Positions 1 to 12,022 of a stretch of 64,000 bases of DNA are shown in pieces. Source of the DNA: Apophysomyces variabilis (Eukaryota; Mucoromycota; Mucoromycetes; Mucorales; Mucoraceae); assembly GCA_002749535.1 (NCBI GenBank), contig MZZL01000409.1, positions 62,398 to 126,397 of the forward strand, written 5' to 3'. Position numbers and translations under genes: made by a program. The number at the start of each line of letters is the position of its first letter. Position 1 is the first letter of the stretch. Below the pieces are notes generated by a model. It did no database searches. It saw only the letters and a list, made by a program, of their open reading frames with translations, and was not told the DNA's origin.

Positions 1-1686
1 AAGGTTAATCCGGTATGTGATATTTATAAGTACTCTTCTTGGCATCCTGACAGCTCCCCTGGAAAAGTTGTTTTTGTCCGTGAACTGGCAATCGTCTGGC
101 GGAGGTGCATTTGCTGTGATTCCTCTCTCCACTGTTGGTACGTACTACGCTTTTTTTTTAGAATAAGAGGTCCGACTAAAATAGATTTGTAGGCAAACTT
201 CCTGAGAACTACCCGTTGTACCGTGGCCATACTGGCCCCGTTCTGGACACGGACTTTAATCCATTTAATGACTACGTAGTAGCCTCCGGTGCAGAAGATA
301 GCAAAGTGATGATTTGGACTATTCCTGAAGAATATGCAGAAGACCTTACTGAAGTCAAACCTGTCTCCAAACTGTCTGGTCATGGCCGGTGAGTCTTGAA
401 ACAACTCGAGGTTTACAGCATTTGATAAGCTCATCCTACGTTCAGCAAAGTTGGCCAGGTGTTGTTTCACCCCGTTGCCGAGAACGTGCTGGCCTCCGCA
501 AGCACAGATCTGACAATTAAACTTTGGGATATCGAAAAGGGTCAGGAGAGACAGGAACTCACTGGTCATACTGAGATTATCCAGTCGTTGGCATGGAACT
601 ACAATGGTTCGTTACTTGCTACGACCTGCCGAGACAAGAAATTGCGCGTATTTGACATTCGAGCCAATAAAGTGGTGCGGGAAGGTCAAGGACATCAGGG
701 CGTCAAGGGCTCTCGCGTTGTCTGGCTCGGTGATGCCGATCGCTTAGCAACCACAGGTTTCTCCCGTATGAGCGACCGTCAACTAAATCTCTGGGACACT
801 GGCGACTTGACCAAGCACGTCAAGTCCGAGTTTTTAGATACGTCTTCCGGTGTCCTGATGCCTTTCTACGATATTGACACAAAGATGCTTTATCTTGCTG
901 GAAAAGGGTAAGCTTTATATCCTATATATGCAAGATCTGACAGTTTTACCCAGTGACGGCAACATCCGTTACTATGAATATGAAAATGATGAATTATACC
1001 TCCTTTCGGAGTTCAAGAGCAGTGATCCACAACGCGGCATGGGCTTCCTCCCTAAGCGTGCAGTAAATGTCAGTGAATGCGAAATTATGAGAGCATACAA
1101 GGTTGGAACGACATTGATCGAGCCCATTTCTTTCACAGTCCCGAGAAAAGTATGTAGAAGCAGTAAGGGGATCAAAACTAGTTTTTTTCTTATTGGCCGC
1201 TGTTTGTAGTCGGATGCGTTCCAGGCAGACATCTTCCCTCCGGCAATCGGTGACGAGCCTGCTTTGACCGCCGACGAATGGTTCGGCGGAAAGAACGCAG
1301 ATCCAAAGACAGTCGATCTTGAAGCTGGATTTACTGTCAAGGCTAAGAAGGAGTTTGTTGCAACTGCCCCTAAGGAGGAGGAGCCAAGTGAGCCAATTGC
1401 GAACAAGAATGAGAAGGATGTAAGTGTATGCTTTATGTTTCCGTATTTGCCTAAATCTTTACAGTACCAGGAGGCATATCATGAGCTACGAAAAGAGAAC
1501 GAAGACCTTAAAAACGCGTTGTCTCAAAGAGACGTGAAGGTCCGTGTGCTTGAAATAGAAATCGAGAAACTGCGCGAAGAAGTGCAAGCATTGAAGCAAA
1601 GTAATGAAGCAAAGGAAAAGGAACCGGCGTCACACGAAACTGAAGTCGAGACAATCCCTCATTCACATAACGCTGAAGCTGAGTAA
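1..1686 (+). CDS. CRN1: Coronin (actin-binding WD40 protein), 5' end outside window
   Basis: Coronin binds F-actin and works with Arp2/3 and cofilin at cortical actin and endocytic patches. Visible exons are 1-12, 68-137, 193-388, 446-907, 954-1149, 1210-1419 and 1465-1686 (456 residues; the first few dozen N-terminal residues lie upstream). The start of the visible protein has the coronin signature KVNP then VNWQSSGGGAFAVIPL. WD40 repeats follow (HTGPVLDTDFNPF, GHTEIIQSLAWN, SASTDLTIKLWD). Then comes the coronin-specific segment after the propeller (FYDIDTKMLYLAGKGDGNI, AFQADIFPP). An acidic linker and a C-terminal coiled coil (leucine/glutamate heptads, last 60 residues) complete the family's order. 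All splice phases close. The second exon uses an AAAAG acceptor at 67 rather than the better CAG at 53, because only the former keeps the frame. It is convergent with the CHIP gene. Confidence 0.95.
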
Positions 1687-2184
1687 ATGAAACCGGCTGT
1701 TTCCAGTGTTCTTTTCTTTTCTTTTTTTTTTTTTTTATTTGCAAGCCTTTATTAAAGCTAGCTGTTTGTACGATAACGTGTCCCGATATCTGTGGTCATT
1801 GATTCCTAAAAGCAATCCACGCTGTAGTTTCTCACCGATGTTGTTATTAACTTGAAGAGAAGCAAAGGCATTTAATCGTTAGCAACTTCTTTCGTGCTTT
1901 TCTTCATGCCAAAGTATGATAGAAACAATTGCCCCGTTCTTCAGAATTAGTTTTATACACAACAACGTGTATCTATTCCAATAGTCTCTAGAGGTAATTT
2001 CTGTACAATCTGAACTAATGAAGCTAAAAAAGCCATCTATCCTTAGGCAAGTTAGTTACCATTCTTTGCCATAATAGAAGCAATCAGAGCAGTAATAAAA
2101 TCATGTCTTATAGTTTGCGTATGATGATGCAGGTTTCAGTAATCTATAACACCGTAAATATCTTCTGCCAGATGTTGATGATTT
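1687..2184. other. Intergenic, convergent 3' regions of coronin and CHIP
   Basis: About 500 bases between two stop codons facing each other. A T-rich run near 1710-1740 follows the coronin stop and would suit 3' untranslated sequence. No coding exon or RNA gene is seen. Confidence 0.6.
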
Positions 2185-3644
2185 CTAAGAGAAATTACCT
2201 GCAGCCCAGCCATTATCCTTTAAGAAGTCTTCAATGGCTTCTTTCAATGAGCGATTTGGTATGAGTTGGGATTCTGTGAGGTGTGCTCGTGAGATAGGGT
2301 CAAAATTTCCATTTCGCGCAAAATGGTCTATAAGAGATTGTCGCTCGTATGTAATACCGTCTATGTGAAATTGTCTATGTAACTACTAATTCCTATGGGA
2401 ACAGCCACTTTTATCTTACCAGGGGTAAACACTGGATCGTGCATGATCAAAAAGGAAATTTTGTCAAGATATGCATCAGGAATCTCACGTCTCTATAAAA
2501 CAATCAGAGCAGTTGACTTTGTCATGGAGATCTTACCATCAGATTCTCCTTGGAATGTTCGAACACGGATTGGATCTTAGCCAAACGTTCATCCTACCAT
2601 GTGTTATGCTCCGATGACAATCCGACTGTTACTTAGCTTACAGTATTGTAATTAATTTCGTCTATCTTTTCCTCGTCCCCAGCTGCTTCATCGAGCTCTT
2701 TCTGCCGTCGTTCTTGGACAAGACCTTTCACATATCGCAGCAATTCTGATTCACGCTCAAGCCGTATAGCTTCGTCATCGTCCCATTTCTGACCCCATTT
2801 TTTTATTATATCATTCTATATCCGCTGGCTAACATCATTTTCCCATTCTCTTACCTTTTTCCGTGCCATAAGTAATGCATGAAGGATGTCGTTCACATAT
2901 TTAACTTTTTGTTCAATAGCAAGCTTATATGCTAGTAAATTTGTTATCATTCGATGCACTTCTTATCCCAGCTTTCTTACCTGTCTTTAGCTTGTTCAAC
3001 GCTGATCAGGAAAGAAAAATAAGAACAAGAAACGAGAGCAAAATGATCGTAAAAACTGGAGCCATTCTTTGGTGTTGAGCTTATTCGGATCTGTTACCTT
3101 CCGTATGTTGTTTCTTCTCGATTAACGCTTGTCCAAGCTAGATGTCAAATGTAAGCGTATTGAATGTTCCGGAAAACCGAGTCATACCAAATAATACGCC
3201 TTGACTGAACTCATAGTTAACCAAGCTTGAGTAATCTCGCTTTAGTAGGCTCCATAATTACTTACCCGTCGTGTCATCCAGCTCGATTGCTTTGCGGCAG
3301 TTGCTGACAACTTCGTCGTATTTCTCAAGCTAGTGTATTCATTTGTAAGCAGACATTGAATTTCAACTGCGAACCTTGGAATAGCATAATGCACGATTGG
3401 TATAGTACACTCGTTCACCAGAATCTTTAATCTGTTTTTTACTTCTCAGCTCGATGCAGCCATAGGTAGGTGAAGTAATCCATTAGACTTACGATTGCTT
3501 TCGAATACTCCTGGATAGCTTCGTTATAACGATGGTCAGCAAAGAGTTTATTCCCTAACACAGGGACAACAATATGAGTATCTGGATCTGGCTTGAAGGT
3601 TGATTACCCAATGCTTTGTGCTGCTCAGCTTCGGCCTTGGTCAT
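2185..3644 (-). CDS. STUB1: CHIP-type E3 ubiquitin ligase (TPR + U-box)
   Basis: CHIP is a co-chaperone that docks on the C-terminal EEVD of Hsp70/Hsp90 through TPR repeats and ubiquitinates clients through its U-box. Twelve small exons in gene order: 3644-3608, 3554-3493, 3431-3375, 3329-3266, 3204-3188, 3137-3098, 3001-2981, 2931-2855, 2788-2642, 2593-2537, 2492-2420 and 2360-2185. They sum to 828 bases (275 residues) with every phase closing. TPR evidence: GNKLFADHRYNEAIQEYSKAI, VYYTNRALCYSK and KYDEVVSNCRKAIELD. A charged helical linker follows. The U-box reads YLDKISFLIMHDPVFTPGGI, then FDPISRAHLT and a C-terminus ESQLIPNRSLKEAIEDFLKD with NGW. Length is close to animal CHIP (about 300). 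No annotated ortholog is known to me in budding or fission yeast. Confidence 0.93.
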
Positions 3645-5365
3645 TTCGCGAACAAAGGGGAGTCGTTTGGTTACTTGAAAGGATAGAAAATGGAAAAGGT
3701 TCGGTCACTTAGTTTTTAATCGCAGACGTCGCTGGTTGGATAAGTTATATGACAACTATCACACAAGGTGCCTTAGGAACAAAATGTGCAGTTTTATATT
3801 CACTTACGTGACTATATATATGTAAGGGTTATTTTATAAGTATAGCTTCTCTTGTTATTCTACGTCTGTATGATAGATAGGAAACAAAGATTGCGTAATG
3901 CATAGTAGTAAAGGTCGTATTTATAATCCCTTCTGTTATGTTCCTGAATCGACAGCGAAAGATCTAGAAGAATTAGCTTGTCAAGTGACACATCTTTGTT
4001 TGCATTTCTGTGTCTGAATGGTTGATGTTTTACAAGGACTATTTACTGTTTGCTAGCACTTCTTTTTCTATGCATATTTGGGTATGCAACAGTTTTTTCT
4101 GAATGCAGTGTTTCGTTAAGACGGACATATGATATCAAAAGTCCCGAAAGTGCGTCAAACTTATTTCTTTCGAGAACAACAATATTCAGTTTTCTATATC
4201 AAGCTCTTACTGTACAGTGCCACAAGGTCGGAATAATCCGTGTAGTTGATCAGTTACATGTATCGAGTGCATAGAGCTTGTATGATATACGCTTTTTCTG
4301 CAAGTAATGTTGTCTCTCGGTGCGCATGGCTACCACACTCTCACAAGTGCGAAGCCTGTATTTCGCAGGCAGATTTTATGTACAAACTTTGGTACCTTCG
4401 TGGGTACGTTAAGTGCACTAGTGTCTTAGTTACTTTGTGAAGCTAAACTGGAATATTTCTGCAATGAACATGCAATCTTTGCATGAAACGAAGAAAAAAC
4501 TGTTATTGATGAGTTTGGCAAACCTAGGTACAGGAAATTCAAACGAGAAGGATGCAGTCGAAAAGCCAAATAAAGATTTCCGTGCCAAGCGGATAGGGCT
4601 TTTACGCCCGTTATGTAATAAGTGTATTTAAACGCAACAAAATTGGTGTTATTCATACCTGCCAATCGGAACTATTCATGTAGCGTGCATTTGCTTGAAG
4701 AGCATGCTTAATACGGCATTGTCAAAGTCTCTATAGAGTGATTGTGAGATGCATCCATCGAGATACTCATTAATTTGTTAGCATCAACCTCAGCTGTTCA
4801 TATGCGTCAAGTCAACTTGTGAGATGCAACTTCATTTTTTTGGGGATATCTACCGATTTTAAAATGTTGCTATTGTTGTGCAACCACGATATTCTACAAG
4901 GATCCTCGATGAGTGATAGGTCCATCTTCACATACATAACACTAATGGTGATTGTATGGTTGCAATCATTGCTATTCACGCTTATGTATCGTGATAAAAC
5001 TCTTTTTCTATATGATTTTAGGGCTTTGAGAAAAAGATCTTTTTTCTTTACAATACTTGAGCGTATATATTTATGTCAGAGAAGACAGTTGCTTTTCATA
5101 TGCTGATCATTACCCCTTGTTTATTCCATTTGTTATTAGGTCAGAAAAAATAGTTAGGGGTAATTATCTTCATGTTACTCGACTTACTATCGCTTCCTAA
5201 GCTCGTGGTCAAATAAGAAGCTTGCAGTTTTTTGTGAAGCATTCAACGAAGCTCCGAAAATGGTAATACCTGAGCTGGCTTGTAGGACTTGCAAATCCTT
5301 TTTCCCTTTCCCGGGTATCCATTTTCCCAGTTGTTCTTTTCTTTATTTCATTGTTTCTCTCGGCA
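3645..5365. other. Intergenic between divergent CHIP and epsin genes
   Basis: About 1.7 kb of AT-rich sequence holding both promoters. Short open frames occur (for example ATG at 4464, 55 codons, lysine-rich). None has a recognisable domain, exon pattern or codon bias, so none is called. No tRNA-like structure was found. Confidence 0.5.
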
Positions 5366-7740
5366 ATGGCAGGAAAAGGCGTCGTACGCAGCATGTAAGC
5401 GAGCTAATGGAACCGATAAATGCCTCAGTCCATCATCTCATGCTTTCGTTCAAAGAAAAAACTATGCAAAAGGTTTCTCTGATGTACAGATTAAAGTGCG
5501 CGAAGCTACCTCTAACGACGCTTGGGGTCCGAGTGGAACGCTCATGAACGAGATTGCCCAGTTGACTTATAATCAGTAATGTGTCATTAGCTTCCGTTAC
5601 TTGCGGTTTATGTTAAGGCTGTACTTTGTGTTGCCATAGGCAAGATTTCATTGAAGTCATGGATATGATTGACAAGCGTTTGAATGATAAAGGAAAGAAC
5701 TGGCGTCATGTATTCAAGGTAAAAATGCGTGCAAGCGATTAAGGATGAAGCGATCGGGAATTGATATTATTTGTAGGCTTTGCTTTTGTTAGATTACTGC
5801 TTGCACGTGGGGTCCGAAAACGTGGTGCTGTATGCCAAGGAAAACATTTATGTGGTGAAAACCTTGAAAGAATTCCAGCATATCGATGAAAACGGAACTG
5901 ACGTTGGTGTAAATGGTCAGCTAATTCGACGATGAAAGACACGGCTGGCTAACTGGGCTTATTACAGTTCGTCAAAAAGCAAAGGATATTACCAATCTTC
6001 TAACGGATGATGCGCGTTTGCGTGATGAGCGGCGTCAACGACAACAGATGCGTGATAGAATGGGTGGTGTGACCGACTACCTCAACGAAACTATTACCCG
6101 TAATACAGGTCTATCTGCAAACGGAGGTACATGGGATGATGAAAAGGAACTGCGAAAGGCACTAGAAGAAAGCAAACGAATGGCGGAAGCGGAAGAGAAG
6201 AAACGTCGGCAAGGGTAACTACAAGAAGGGACATGAGATGATACTGAAGTGTTCTGCTTCCGTTATCAGTGATACAGAACTTGAGGAAGCTATTCGTATA
6301 AGTGAGCAAGAAGCAAAGGAAAAGGAAAGAAAGGAAAAAGAAAGATTGGAACAAGAGAATCAGAACAATCTGTTTGGTGGGACAAGCGCACAGACATCGA
6401 GGTAAGATGGTTACAATAGACCTCATGTGACTGAGTTTGTCCTGCAGCTTCAATCCCTTTCCACAGAACCAAACCTTTGATGCAGCTTTCAACCCTTACG
6501 CTCAACAGCAGCAACTACAGCAACTACCACAGAACACAGGCTTCTCCAGCATGACCTTTAGCGATCCTATGTCTGCTAATCAATTGCAGATAACCCATCC
6601 AAATACCGGATTCAACAGCAACCCCTACCAGCAAAGCAACCCCTATCAACAACAACAGCCGTTCTCTGCCCAATTCGGTCAAAATCTTCAAGCACAGATG
6701 ACAGGAGTCCCGCAACAGCCTCAAATTACGGGTTTGGCTCCGTTCCAGACCAGCACAATCACCGGTATGCAACCGCAACCTCAATTTGCAAACAGCGCGC
6801 CATTCCAAACCAGTATGGTTACAGGCGCTTCTAATAATCCGTTTGGACAATCTTTGGATCAACAAAATCAACAAAAGCAGCAGTTCGGCTTTGGTCAACA
6901 TCTTTCGGCATCCCCTACGGTTGCCTATGCTTCTAGCACTACCGGTCAGCCAACACGATCGTTCAGCTTCCCTTCCCCACAGATAGGCCAGCAGTCGCAA
7001 CCACAACAACAACATTTGTCTCCATCGCTGTCTTTCACCGCCACTAATTCTACCTCCAGTCAATCTAGAGCGCGCACATTACCTTCGTCACCATCCTTAA
7101 CGTCTACCACAGTAAGAAGCATATGACGATTTCCAGGATAGTTACTTAACGTAGGCAATGGCTGTAGATCTCAACAGGTTCCCAACCTCGCCCAGCTGAT
7201 GAACGTTATGCCCATTTGAACAACGTTTTAGCATCAAGAGAGTAAGTAGATATGTAATATCTATGTTCTCAGCATTTAATATCGGCATGGTAGGGATGGA
7301 ATGGACACGTTTGGCAATACTGGTAACCTTCGAATCCCGGTGTAAGTCTGTCGAAACAATTGTACTTCTGTGAGGGTCTATAACATGATAATGTTCTAGC
7401 GGATCTGGGTTTGCCAATTCTTTCCAACAGTCGACAGGAGGTCAGTCATCTACAGATCTTGTGCAGGTTGGCAATGGAAACGCCGCCAAGGATTCGCAGC
7501 CATCCACATTTACAGAGGTCAGTAGGGGGGATAGGAAAGTTGGAGATATTAAGTGATAGAATTAGGCATTCGGTCAGCAGCCAAGCAAGAACCCATTTGG
7601 TCAACCTAATTCATCTCCATGGGCCAGTTCACCTAAAGTGAATAACCAAAAGAGTCTACTTGAATTGATGCAAGAGCAAAAACAGCAGCAAATGCCTCAA
7701 TCAACTGGCTTCGCTATGCAACAGCAACAGCAACAACAGC

Positions 7741-7786
<46 letters not shown>

Positions 7787-7892
7787 GATGCAGCAACAGC
7801 CCTTTGCATTTCAGCAGGCCCAGATCACGGGCTTTCCAGCTAGTACGGGCACAAACGCCTTTGGTCAGCCAACTACCGGACCATTCTTCTAG
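5366..7892 (+). CDS. ENT1: Epsin (ENTH-UIM-NPF endocytic adaptor)
   Basis: Epsin bends membrane and links PtdIns(4,5)P2, ubiquitinated cargo, clathrin and EH-domain proteins at endocytic sites. Exons are 5366-5394, 5456-5575, 5640-5718, 5777-5915, 5968-6214, 6270-6401, 6448-7111, 7168-7241, 7294-7341, 7400-7517 and 7566-7892, giving 658 residues with all phases closed. The ENTH domain covers about residues 1-150 (SDVQIKVREATSNDAWGPS; DMIDKRLNDKGKNWRHVFK). Two ubiquitin-interacting motifs lie near residues 180 (KELRKALEESK) and 207 (DTELEEAIRISEQEA). The long Q/N-rich tail has three NPF motifs (FNPF, NNPFGQ, KNPFGQ) for EH domains, repeated TG motifs and a 23-glutamine run. One site, LQAQMTG, fits the LxxQxTG consensus of yeast Prk1/Ark1 kinases. 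The initiator ATG opens MAGKGVVRS, as in ENTH proteins. Confidence 0.94.
7719..7787 (+). repeat. CAA/CAG trinucleotide tract coding 23 glutamines
   Basis: Twenty-three consecutive CAA or CAG codons inside the last epsin exon. The middle part is an almost pure CAA array, so length variation between strains by slippage is likely. The frame stays open on both sides. Confidence 0.95.
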
Positions 7893-8283
7893 TGTGTTCT
7901 TTTGGAACCAGTCAATACAGTTCCCATTGATTTAGCAAGCATTTTAGCGCAACCTGATCCTACTATTCTCCGGACCCTCGACGTAATTTCTATTCTTCAT
8001 TAAATAAGGCCTGTCTGCGATATGGATCCAACAGTGAACCCTCAACTACATCAGCAGATGTATGTATACCTCGTGCATTATAGAATACAATATCTGCTTC
8101 TACCAATCATAATTGCGACAACATACTTCATCACCATGAACAATAAGTGGAAAATGGCTTGGTTTTTCAAAATCAACTTTGGTTTGAGATGGAATGATTG
8201 TACAGATTCATTTCTAATGGATGTGTGGTATGTCCTTGAAAACTAACGAAAGAAAAAGATAAGAAGAAACAGAGAGTATGTAC
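7893..8283. other. Intergenic, convergent epsin and NOP53 3' regions
   Basis: About 390 bases between the epsin stop and the NOP53 stop on the other strand. Nothing beyond presumed 3' untranslated sequence is recognised. An open frame from 8022 (74 codons) lacks any support. Confidence 0.5.
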
Positions 8284-9810
8284 TTATTTTTTGTTTTGCA
8301 TGGCATCAAAATTTTTGTAAGAGCGCTTTTCGTATTCCTTCAGTTTGTAACGTCTATGTGCGGTGACAGGAACTCTGGGTTCAATGATGTTGCGTTTTTG
8401 AAGGCTGACAAATCGATCCTTAAAGACATTGCCCTCAGGCTGAGAAGAAAACAATGATAAGATTAACTGAGTTATTTCCGCTGATCCATATACCTTTAAC
8501 TGACGCAAACTTTCGCTCAATTCGTCTTGAAGCTGGACTTCGATTGGCATCTCTTGCACAAAATGTTTACCGATACGTTTCAGACCTTCTTTCTTTTCCT
8601 TTTCTTCTTTCTCACGTCGTCGTTCTTCGATCTTTTCAAGTTCTGCCTGTCGTTTGGAGAGCTCCTCCTCAATGCCGTTGAGCTTATCCACTTGTTTGCG
8701 GATACTCTTTTCCTGTTCCTTTTTCTGATTCAAAATGTGTTCACGTCTTAATCGTCGTTCTTTGTTACGTTGCACTCGAGTTTTTCTTTCTTCAATCTGC
8801 TCTTTCGTTTCTTCCTCGTCATTGTTTGCTGCCGCTGCCGTTGCTGCTGCTTCCTCTTCTTCTGCGTCTTTTTCTTCCTGCTGCAATTCACTTTCTAAAT
8901 CATCCAGTTCTTTACGGTGCTTCAACTGTTCATCCAGCTTTTTCTTTTCCTCTATCTTCTGGACTTCAATTTCATGTGCCACTCGTAATAACTCCTGGTG
9001 TTGTTCCATAGTAGGATTATACGAAGCACCGGCAGCGGGAACAAGCACTGCAGGTTGATGAACAGCAGCTTCTGGTTTTCTTGCCAATGTGACTGGAGCC
9101 TATACACAGGGGAGTTTCTTAGCAAAAGCGGATTAAGCAATGTGTTTCCTTACCTTGACTTTGCGCGGCTTGATATGGTCCAAAAAGTCGTTGCTTTTTT
9201 CTTCGCTTTCTATTATCCAAATCACCTCAGTTACGCAGCCATTTCTTTTTTTATCACTATCTTTTTGTTTACACCAATCAAAGTAATAACTACCTTCTGC
9301 CCACATATCATAGACTTGGTTTTTCTTCTTTTTAGCAGCTGGTACGGGTGCGTTTGTCAGTTTTCTCTTCGCCATCTTCTCAATTTTTTTCAGTTCTGCT
9401 TGCTTTTCGTTTATAGACCGTCCAGCATTGACCTTGTTCCGTGTAGCAGGAACGGCTGATCGCTCAGCAAGGATTTGATCGATCTTCAAAGGCTTATCCT
9501 TCGCCAATTGGCGTCGCACTAAGATACTGCGGTCAAAACCACTGACGTTCGAGTAAGCAACGCACCTTTAACGTCACCAACAGTATCGATAGCGAACAGC
9601 TGTGTGTCTTTCAATGGACCGGCTTTACCACTATAAGCAATTGTCAGATCGGCGCACAGATCAACAGGGATTGCTTTGCATTTACTGGACTCGTTCTTCT
9701 CTTCGGCTGGCATCCAAGCCTTCTTCAATCGGCTTGATATCTACGTTTTTACGCCATGCTTTCTTGCCTTTGCGGCTTGGTTGGGCCTTTGCTACTTTTT
9801 CGTTGGCCAT
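8284..9810 (-). CDS. NOP53: NOP53 ribosome biogenesis factor
   Basis: NOP53 is a nucleolar 60S assembly factor that binds pre-ribosomes near ITS2 and recruits the exosome cofactor Mtr4. Exons in gene order are 9810-9686, 9630-9566, 9518-9294, 9209-9154, 9099-8494 and 8439-8284, giving 410 residues with phases closed. Family landmarks are the N-terminal SRKGKKAWRKNVDI, then the segment PLKDTQLFAIDT, KPLKIDQILAERSAVPA, PAAGASYNPTMEQHQELL, a long charged coiled-coil region of Glu/Lys/Arg, and the conserved C-terminus NIIEPRVPVT plus RRYKLKEYEKRSYKNFD. The last intron (8440-8493) stays open in frame, so a naive reading frame would wrongly include it. Confidence 0.92.
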
Positions 9811-10356
9811 GTTGTTTGTAGCAAGTGAACTTTGGATCAGCACTGAAAATTAAAAAGAAAAAGCCGTCCCTTTTTTCTCGCTCTCTTCCATTCTCAGCTT
9901 GATGTATTCAAGCCCAGATGCAATGGCATTGAGCACTCTAAACAGTACCCGACAGCAACTCACATAAGCAAAAAGGAATAGGTACGTAATCTCCTAAACA
10001 ATATAGTAATTGTAGTTGGTATACAATAGCATTGGCACATTGGAGATAAATACATTACTATGTCCAGTCCTTATCCGGACACAAGAAATAGTTTAATTAG
10101 CATACTGTCAATCAATGTAAACCTCCAATCCAAACGCTATGGAGAAAAAACCGATATAGCGGAAGAAATTTGAATTTTTTTAGACATAATTGAGATTTGT
10201 TGGTTTTCCCAAAGGTGCAATATGTCCCAAGCGATCTGTTATACGATACCCTAATTTGTCCGTGCTCTGACGTTGCGGAGTTTATAAGATGTCATTTGAG
10301 AGGAAACGCTGCAACCTTTCGGAAAGGGGTTAGATGAGAAGTTGATATATTGCACC
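9811..10356. other. Divergent promoter region of NOP53 and DHHC gene
   Basis: About 550 bases separating two head-to-head start codons. It is AT-rich and contains no coding signal I can support. Confidence 0.5.
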
Positions 10357-11784
10357 ATGCTTGAAGCGATTCCCGGCCGAGTCTTCGTTGTAGGCGTATG
10401 TCTTCTCATTACAACGATTGCCTATTCGTCACAGATTATGATTTTCGCTCCAGCTCTGGGCGAAAACTGGATCATTGTCTTAACCCCCTTGAATCTGCTG
10501 GTGTTAATGGTCTACTATAACTACTACCTAGCCATTACCACTGATCCCGGAAATGTACCTGTTGGTTGGGTAAGAATGCGTTGTTTTCGTCTTGATTAAG
10601 CTGGAAGGGATTAACCTTCGCTGCAAACAGGAGCCACCCTCATCCCTAGTCCTGGCAAAAGATATCACTGTTGGTATAGCAGGGCCGAGATTCTGTAAAT
10701 CCTGCAATATATACAAACCACCACGTTCGCATCACTGTAGATATTGTAAACGATGTGTCCTTAAAATGGACCACCACTGTCCATGGATCAACAACTGTGT
10801 GGGCTACCGAAATTACAACCACTTTTTGCGCTTTGTGTTTTACGTGGATTTTGCTTGCGCCTATGTTGTAGGATTGCTGATATGGCGAGTACGAAGTATC
10901 ATGGATGATATCCGCCATTTTCGAGTAAGTTTATCTACTGATTTATTGTTTGGTTTTTAACAGATTGCTTTTAGTTTGATGCTGAACCTTCAATGACCGA
11001 AGTGATCTTTATGGTAATCAACTTTGTCTTAGCTTGTGTGGTTCTGTTCTGCGTGGGCATCCTAAGCATATATCACCTCTACTGTCTTGCGAGGAATCAA
11101 TCTACCATTGAAGCATGGGAGCGAGGCAAGGTCGAGTCTTTGATAAGACGTGGCAAGATTGCTCCTGTAAGCGGATACAAACGGAAAGGGAAATGTATAT
11201 GAATAATGATTTACTAGGTGGACTTTCCATATGAAATGGGTATCTACCAAAATATTTGCTCCGTCCTTGGAAATAATCCCCTGCTATGGCTATGGCCACA
11301 AGAAATGCCCAATGGCGGGTTGATATTTTCTATCCGACCAAACACAGGTACAAGGACAAAGCAGGTTCCAATCTCTAAATTCATGCTTCTAGATCCCAGA
11401 CTTCCTTTTTATTGGCCACCACGCGATCCGGATGATCTACGACCATCGATCTTTTCTAATCAATATAAACAAGCACAGCAGCGCCGTTATGAAGGGGAAG
11501 TGGATGGTATAGATTCGGAGGACTTCTACGATTCCGGAAGTTGTATCACAGACAGCGACGCTGAATATTCAATCAGTGACGAAGAACAAAGCATGCAACG
11601 ATTGATGGGCGACCGTGTCTATGAGTTATCTGGAACACAATATAGAAAAGAAGCCTCTCGGCAGCGGCGACAGTGGGAACAAGGAGGCAATGGCATGAAC
11701 GACGAAGAGGATGAAGATGACAGAATACCCTTAGCCAACATAATCTCTCGCAATTCCCCAGGAAAAGAAGATAAAGCTGATTGA
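10357..11784 (+). CDS. PFA4: DHHC palmitoyltransferase, PFA4-like
   Basis: Protein S-acyltransferases transfer palmitate from CoA to cysteines of membrane proteins; yeast Pfa4 acts in the ER on chitin synthase Chs3. Exons are 10357-10569, 10631-10924, 10975-11166 and 11218-11784 (421 residues). Four membrane segments are visible: two N-terminal (residues about 8-28 and 36-58), then the cysteine-rich domain FCKSCNIYKPPRSHHC...CVLKMDHHCPWINNCVG with its catalytic DHHC, then two more (FLRFVFYVDFACAYVVGLLIW and VIFMVINFVLACVVLFCVGI). The cytosolic tail is rich in Asp/Glu. The ATG at 10357 is chosen because upstream in-frame codons lack an ATG. The second intron has a CAG at 10963 that would give a stop, so the TAG at 10974 is the acceptor. 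PFA4 rather than another DHHC subtype is inferred from size and layout. Confidence 0.88.
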
Positions 11785-12022
11785 AAACGAGAGCCTTTCC
11801 ATACCTGTATTTTTCTTTTCTGGATCTTGTTTTTTCTTTGTTGGACCATATTTGCTATTTGACCTTGAGTTTCTTGGGTATCAAATCATGAACGACGATT
11901 GTAAGACTTGTTCCAAGTTCTTTTTTACTTTCTTTTCTACGGTCCATACATATAATTCATTTACAGATGTCTTCATAATGGGTAGTTTATAATATCCAAG
12001 TCTCAGCAAAGAGACAACCCTT

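Noticed and set aside
4050..5106. Several short frames in the CHIP-epsin interval
   Set aside because: No domain, no splice context and no codon bias; expected by chance in AT-rich DNA.
8527..9058. Long plus-strand open frames rich in Ser, Phe and Leu
   Set aside because: They are antisense shadows of the Glu/Lys-rich coiled coil of NOP53.
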